In this document: piece after piece, positions 60,093 to 64,000 of the stretch | Numbering within the stretch: the first letter of the stretch is position 1 | How the letters are laid out: every line of letters begins with the position of its first letter | From: Actinoallomurus liliacearum | GTDB lineage: Bacteria; Actinomycetota; Actinomycetes; Streptosporangiales; Streptosporangiaceae | Assembly (NCBI RefSeq): GCF_039542035.1 | Contig: NZ_BAABHJ010000027.1 | Span: 62,001-126,000 of the forward strand | Length of the DNA: 64,000 nucleotides | Reading direction: 5' to 3' | Made by a program: the position numbers and the translations under genes | Notes under the pieces: generated by a model | Told to the model about the DNA's origin: nothing | Databases searched by the model: none | Seen by the model: the letters and a program-made list of their open reading frames with translations, nothing else

Positions 60093-61325
60093 ATGACGTA
60101 CGGGGCGGACCTGGCGCGGCTGGAGTTCTGGGGGCGGCCGCAGGCCGAGCGCGAGCAGGCGTTCGCGGCGCTGCGGGCCACCGGGCGTCCGGTGTTCGTC
60201 GACTACGCACCGGACGCGGCGCAGCCGGTGGACGGGTTCTTCGCGCTGACCCGGCACGAGCAGATCATCGAGGTCAGCCGGAATCCGGAGGTCTTCAGCT
60301 CCGAGCCGACCGCGACGAGTCTGGACGACCCGCCACCCGTCCTGAGCGAGTTCACCGGATCCATGATCAGCATCGACGACCCCCGGCACGCGCGGCTGCG
60401 CCGGATCGTCTCCCGCGCCTTCACGCCCCGGATGATCAAGAAGTTCGAGGACGACGTCGCGCTGGTCGCCAGGGACATCGTGGACCGGCTCGTCGAGCGG
60501 GGGCCGTGCGACTTCGTTACCGAGGTGGCGATGCCCCTGCCGCTCACGATCATCTGCGCGATGATGGGAATCCCGGAGTCGGAGTACGACGGCGTGATCG
60601 ACGCCACCAACCTCATCATCGGGGTGGGCGACCCCGACTACGTGGGGCCCGACGGGCAGGACCGGGTCTCGATGGTCGCCGAGCGGTTCGCCTACCTGCA
60701 CCGCCTGATGGGCGAGCTCGCCGAGGAACGCCGGGCACGGCCGTCGGACGACCTGGTCACCGCCCTCGTCACCGCGAACGTCGACGGCGAGTCACTGACC
60801 GAACGGGAGCTGGGCAAGTTCTTCGGGCTCCTCGTCATCGCGGGGAACGAGACGACCCGTACGGCGCTGAGCCACGCCCTGACGTTGTTCACCGACCACC
60901 CCGACCAGCGGGCGCTGCTGATGGAGGACCTCGGCACCCGGCTGCCCGGCGCCGTCGAGGAGGTCGTGCGGTACGCCACGCCGGTGACCTGGATGCGCCG
61001 CACCGTCACCCGCGAGGTGGACCTGCTCGGGCACACCTACCGGGCCGGCGACCGCGTCGTCCTGTACTACAACTCGGCCAACCGCGACGAGGCCGTCTTC
61101 GACCGCCCGGACGTCTTCGACATCACCCGGACGCCCAACCCCCATGTCGGGTTCGGCGGGCCCGGTCCGCACTTCTGCCTCGGCGCGCACCTCGCCCGCC
61201 GCGAGATGACGGTGCTGCTGCGAGAGCTGTTCACCCGGCTGCCCGCCCTGCAGGCCACCGCGCCGCCCGTCCGGCAGCGTACGAGCTTCATCAACGGGAT
61301 CAGCCGGCTGCCCTGCGCCTTCTGA
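60093..61325 (+). CDS. cytochrome P450
   Basis: This 410-residue P450 has the I-helix LLVIAGNETTRTALSHAL (AG-x-E-T form), helix K VEEVVRYATPVTWMRRTV (E-x-x-R), and haem loop VGFGGPGPHFCLGAHLARRE. The PVTWMRRT and FNSANRDE-like blocks (YYNSANRDEAVF) are characteristic of the CYP125/124/142-type sterol and branched-lipid hydroxylases, a resemblance noted by eye. An upstream GGGGAG serves as ribosome binding site. It stands alone between an ACT-domain gene and a CBM48 mini-gene. Confidence 0.9.
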   Translation: MTYGADLARLEFWGRPQAEREQAFAALRATGRPVFVDYAPDAAQPVDGFFALTRHEQIIEVSRNPEVFSSEPTATSLDDPPPVLSEFTGSMISIDDPRHARLRRIVSRAFTPRMIKKFEDDVALVARDIVDRLVERGPCDFVTEVAMPLPLTIICAMMGIPESEYDGVIDATNLIIGVGDPDYVGPDGQDRVSMVAERFAYLHRLMGELAEERRARPSDDLVTALVTANVDGESLTERELGKFFGLLVIAGNETTRTALSHALTLFTDHPDQRALLMEDLGTRLPGAVEEVVRYATPVTWMRRTVTREVDLLGHTYRAGDRVVLYYNSANRDEAVFDRPDVFDITRTPNPHVGFGGPGPHFCLGAHLARREMTVLLRELFTRLPALQATAPPVRQRTSFINGISRLPCAF

Positions 61326-61447
61326 GGCCGCACACAGCGGATCAAATGCGTGAATTCTGCGTTACACGCCGTGTCGTCCGCGCCGTCCGTCTTCGGGCGC
61401 GCCATGCTGTGAGTCCCCCTCTGATCGACACCTGTGCGAGGACATCG

Positions 61448-61723
61448 ATGCTCAGGCGCTCGCGGCTGTTCGGCCGCAAGACCCGTGTCACTTTCAGCCT
61501 TCCCCCCGACCAGCCGGACGGCGTCGTCAGCGTCGTCGGCGACTTCAACGACTGGGAGCCCGGCCGCCACGAGCTCATCAGGCGGCGGCACGGCAGGCGC
61601 ACCGTCTCGGTGATCCTCTCCCCCGGCGTCCACCGGTTCCGCTACCTGGCCACCGGCGGCGTGTGGTTCGACGACGAGACCGCCGACCGCAGAGACGAGC
61701 ACGGCTCCCTGATCGAGGTCTGA
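61448..61723 (+). CDS. isoamylase-N/CBM48 (AMPK-beta-like) glycogen-binding domain protein
   Basis: This 91-residue protein consists of one early-set domain: RVTFSLPPDQPDGVVSVVGD, FNDWEPGRHELIRRR, TVSVILSPGVHRFRYLATGG, VWFDDETADRRDEHG. VGDFNDW and the G-x-H-x-F-R-Y block match CBM48 proteins. Stand-alone copies occur in actinomycetes and may bind alpha-glucans such as glycogen. GAGGAC precedes the ATG by 6 bases. Confidence 0.8.
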   Translation: MLRRSRLFGRKTRVTFSLPPDQPDGVVSVVGDFNDWEPGRHELIRRRHGRRTVSVILSPGVHRFRYLATGGVWFDDETADRRDEHGSLIEV

Positions 61724-61800
61724 CCCCACCTCCGTCAGCACCGCGTCGACCACGACCCCGAGCAGCCGCCCGGGGTCGTGGTCGCTCCGAACGGCGGCCA

Positions 61801-62030
61801 GACCGGCAACGGGTCCTCAGGAAGCCCGACCCGCCGTCCCTTGAAATAGTGGTCGGGGAAGCCGCGCTACGTCAGCAGGTCGGTGACAGCCTGACGATGG
61901 GCGGTCAACTCCAGCGCCTCATCGAGGCATCCCATACTGGCCTGGCGGAGCTGCGCGTGCCGCCCTTCTCCGCCAATGCCCACCCCGGCATCGCCGGCCC
62001 GTTCCATATCTTGTCACTTCTATCGTCAGT
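61801..62030 (+). pseudogene. XRE-family regulator remnant (DUF5753 C-terminal domain)
   Basis: In one frame the DNA reads DRQRVLRKPDPPSLEIVVGE, then AALRQQVGDSLTMGGQLQRL, IEASHTGLAELRVPPFSAN and AHPGIAGPFHILSL. These blocks define the DUF5753 ligand domain of actinomycete XRE/helix-turn-helix regulators. The N-terminal helix-turn-helix (about 130 residues) and the last part of the domain are missing, and no start is present. It is a 5'- and 3'-truncated relic next to the FAD monooxygenase. It fills most of the 367-bp gap 61724-62090. Confidence 0.6.
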
Positions 62031-62090
62031 GGATGCCAGTGATCACGGAAGGCGTCCTTCCGGAAGCCGGCTCGTGGGTGGGGTGGTGGG

Positions 62091-63557
62091 TCATGCCGCT
62101 GCGCCGTGCCAGTGTTGCAGCGCCTGGTGGAGGCCGTCGGCGTCGTCGTGATCGGCGGTGCGCAGCCAGGCGGTGTGACCGTCCGGCCGCAGGAGGATGG
62201 CGCGGAGGTCGGGCTGGTCGGGGCAGGTCGCGGGGACGATGTCGACGCGGTCCGTCCATCCTGCGGCCGACTCGCGGATGGCGCTTCCCCCGGTCAGGTC
62301 GAGCAGCAGGCCGCGTCCCGAGGCGAGCAACTCGGCCAGGCTCGTGCGGCCGGCGTCCGTGGTCAGGGCGAGGTCGGGCGCCAGGCGGCCCAGCCAGGGA
62401 TGGTCGGTGGCGGGGCGCATCTCGTAGCGGGTGTCCAGTCCGGTGATGGTCTCGGCGAAGGCGCGGTTGCCCGCGGGGTGGCCGGCGACGCGGGTGAGCA
62501 GGTCGGTGAGCGGCGCGAGCCGATCGTCGGCGTCGCCGAGCAGCACCTGGGCCCGGGTGTTGGCCAGCACCTGCGCGCCGGCGGTGTGGCGTTCGGCGTG
62601 GTAGCTGTCGAGCAGGTCCGCCGGCGCGGTGCCGCGCACGGTGGCGGCGAGTTTCCAGCCGAGGTTGAACGCGTCGTCCAGGGCGACGTTGACCCCGATC
62701 GCCCCGGCCGGCGGGTGGATGTGCGCGGCGTCCCCGGCCAGGATGACCCTGCCCCGGACGTACTCGGCCGCCTGCCGGGCGGCGTCGCCGAACCGGGTCA
62801 GCCAACGCGCGGCGCGCAGCTCGACGTGGCGGCCGAGCGCGTCGTCCACGGCGGTCTGGAGCAGGTCGAGAGTGACCGGGGCGTCCTTGTCCACAGGGGG
62901 CCGCACGTCGGAGGTGATGATCCTGACGTAGCCGGGGCGGGGAATGACGAACACGGCCCCGCGGGGGCCGGTGGTCACGCCGAACGGCAACGCGTCGGGG
63001 TCGGCCGGCTCGACATCGCCGAGCAGGGTGAAGCGGGTCGCCTCGGTGCCGGGGAAGTCGATGCCGGCCTGTTTGCGGACGGTGCTGCGGCCGCCGTCGC
63101 AACCGACCAGGTATGCCGCCCGGACGCGGTACTCCCCGTCGCCGGTGGCGACGGTGGCGGTGACGGACTCGTGGTCCTGTTCCAGGGCGCGCAGTTCGTG
63201 TCCGCGCCGGATGTCGGCTCCGAGGTCGAGGGCGTGCTCCTCGAGGATCTCCTCGACCCGGGTCTGCGGGATGCCCAGCGAGTACGGGTGGTCGGTATGC
63301 GCGCCCGCGAGGGTGAGCGTCACCGGTAGGCCGGAGAACGGGGCGTGCGGGACCTGCCAGCCCTCGCCGATGAACTTCTCGGCGAGGCCGCGCCGCGCCA
63401 GCAGGTCCAGGGCGCGGGCGTTGAGGTTGAAGCCCCGGCAGAAGCCCGGCCGCTGCGCGTGGCGTTCGACCACGACCGTGTCGACGCCGGCGAGCCGGAG
63501 CTCAACGGCGAGCAACAGCCCGGCCGGACCGGCTCCGACGATCAACACCTCGGTCAT
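62091..63557 (-). CDS. FAD-dependent aromatic hydroxylase (PheA/TfdB/rifampicin monooxygenase type)
   Basis: This 488-residue class A flavoprotein monooxygenase has the GxGxxG motif VLIVGAGPAGLLLAVELRLA, DG motif YLVGCDGGRSTVRKQAGIDF, and GD motif GRVILAGDAAHIHPPAGAIG then VNVALDDAFNLGWKLA. The thioredoxin-like C-terminus of the phenol hydroxylase group is present in shortened form (DIVPATCPDQPDLRAILLRP). It hydroxylates aromatic or polyketide substrates with NAD(P)H and O2; tetracycline or rifampicin inactivation is also known in this group. Its start overlaps the PadR-like gene by 4 nt. Confidence 0.85.
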   Translation of the reverse strand: MTEVLIVGAGPAGLLLAVELRLAGVDTVVVERHAQRPGFCRGFNLNARALDLLARRGLAEKFIGEGWQVPHAPFSGLPVTLTLAGAHTDHPYSLGIPQTRVEEILEEHALDLGADIRRGHELRALEQDHESVTATVATGDGEYRVRAAYLVGCDGGRSTVRKQAGIDFPGTEATRFTLLGDVEPADPDALPFGVTTGPRGAVFVIPRPGYVRIITSDVRPPVDKDAPVTLDLLQTAVDDALGRHVELRAARWLTRFGDAARQAAEYVRGRVILAGDAAHIHPPAGAIGVNVALDDAFNLGWKLAATVRGTAPADLLDSYHAERHTAGAQVLANTRAQVLLGDADDRLAPLTDLLTRVAGHPAGNRAFAETITGLDTRYEMRPATDHPWLGRLAPDLALTTDAGRTSLAELLASGRGLLLDLTGGSAIRESAAGWTDRVDIVPATCPDQPDLRAILLRPDGHTAWLRTADHDDADGLHQALQHWHGAAA

Positions 63558-64000
63558 CGGGTGGTTCCCTTCCGGTCTGTGGGGGCGGACCACGTCCATC
63601 CCTGTTCGGTTCGCTCGACCTCGGGCCAGAACAGGCTGCCGTCGCGGATCTCCGCGATGGTCCGCCGCGTCCAGGCCAACTCGGCCTCCCAGGCGTGCAG
63701 CGCGCACTCGACCTCGATCATGAACAGCCGAGGGACCTGGCCGGAGCCGACCGTGTCGGCCAGCACCGTGTTCGTCTCCTCGATCCGCCGCTCCAGATGC
63801 CCGGCCCGTTCGGTCAGCGCCTCCGCCGCCCCGTCGGGACCGAGCGCGCCGAGGTAGGACACCGCGGCCATGAACTTGGGGTACTCCGCGACGGGCGTGC
63901 GGAGGAGTTCGTCGATCCAGCGGACGAATTCGCGCTGGCCGAGCTCGGTGGGCGCGTACACGGTCCGCTCCGGCCGCCTGCCCTCACGCGCCGTCTCCAC
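63554..64000 (-). CDS. PadR-family regulator, C-terminal part (runs off the window)
   Basis: The visible 148 codons have the PadR C-terminal helical dimerisation part: RTVYAPTELGQREFVRWIDE, LLRTPVAEYPKFMAAVSYLG, HLERRIEETNTVLADTVGS and EVECALHAWEAELAWTRRTI. The text ERTVYAPTELG is the wing of the winged helix, so about 45 N-terminal residues with the recognition helix lie beyond 64000. The regulator is cotranscribed with the monooxygenase through an ATGA overlap, suggesting control of that gene in response to an aromatic ligand. Confidence 0.75.
   Translation of the reverse strand: METAREGRRPERTVYAPTELGQREFVRWIDELLRTPVAEYPKFMAAVSYLGALGPDGAAEALTERAGHLERRIEETNTVLADTVGSGQVPRLFMIEVECALHAWEAELAWTRRTIAEIRDGSLFWPEVERTEQGWTWSAPTDRKGTTR

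Overview
The window comes from a high-GC actinomycete. By eye the DNA is roughly 70 % G+C, GTG and TTG starts are common, and many genes overlap by four bases (ATGA or GTGA). The regulator families (BTAD/AfsR, HATPase and STAS pairs, TetR, HxlR, MerR, IclR, GntR) and F420-type LLM enzymes also fit. A filamentous genus of the Streptosporangiales/Actinomadura kind is my inference; nothing in the sequence names the species. I saw no rRNA, tRNA or CRISPR array.

Layout. 1-2454: the start of a divergent zinc-type dehydrogenase gene with its TetR regulator, then gene remnants (GNAT, IS630 transposase, an unassigned frame) around a small membrane protein, then an acetyltransferase. 2497-10458: an unusual biosynthetic cassette of radical SAM enzyme, PLP-fold-like protein, GNAT-fold protein, permuted ATP-grasp ligase, asparagine-synthetase-like amidotransferase and F420-type oxidoreductase. 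10570-22593: housekeeping and stress genes, mostly regulator/target pairs facing each other (TetR/SDR, HxlR/MFS, MerR/methyltransferase, TetR/MFS) with visible palindromic operators, plus secreted proteins and a truncated Spo0M gene. 22639-32953: a complete-looking trans-4-hydroxyproline catabolic locus. It holds a GntR regulator, a Liv-type ABC importer, an epimerase broken by a 2-bp insertion, a DapA-type deaminase and a three-subunit D-hydroxyproline dehydrogenase. A shared ATGTGACATTTYAC site lies in front of both catabolic transcription units.

33138-36227: a tandem cyclase-homology protein, a winged-helix regulator, a STAS protein and a deleted IS5-like element with a 36-nt palindrome. 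36224-44083: a lasso-peptide-like RiPP locus (ABC exporter, cyclase-like, PqqD-like, MauE-glutaredoxin fusion, B2-like, 8-Cys peptide, prolyl-oligopeptidase). By eye its cyclase and B2 proteins lack their usual catalytic residues, while the open frames are intact and translationally coupled. This is the best candidate for an undescribed system. 44211-50200: two fluoride channel genes, AhpD-like and SDR genes, MFS, polysaccharide deacetylase and a 3-hydroxybutyrate-type dehydrogenase.

50346-64000: an FG-GAP protein with a strong terminator, an anti-sigma-like kinase, an alpha/beta hydrolase, a P450 and IclR regulator, a 1.1-kilo-residue AfsR-like regulator, an ACT-domain membrane protein, a second P450, a CBM48 mini-protein, an XRE/DUF5753 remnant, and a FAD monooxygenase with a PadR-like regulator that runs off the end. 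All family assignments were made by reading the sequence; no database was searched.
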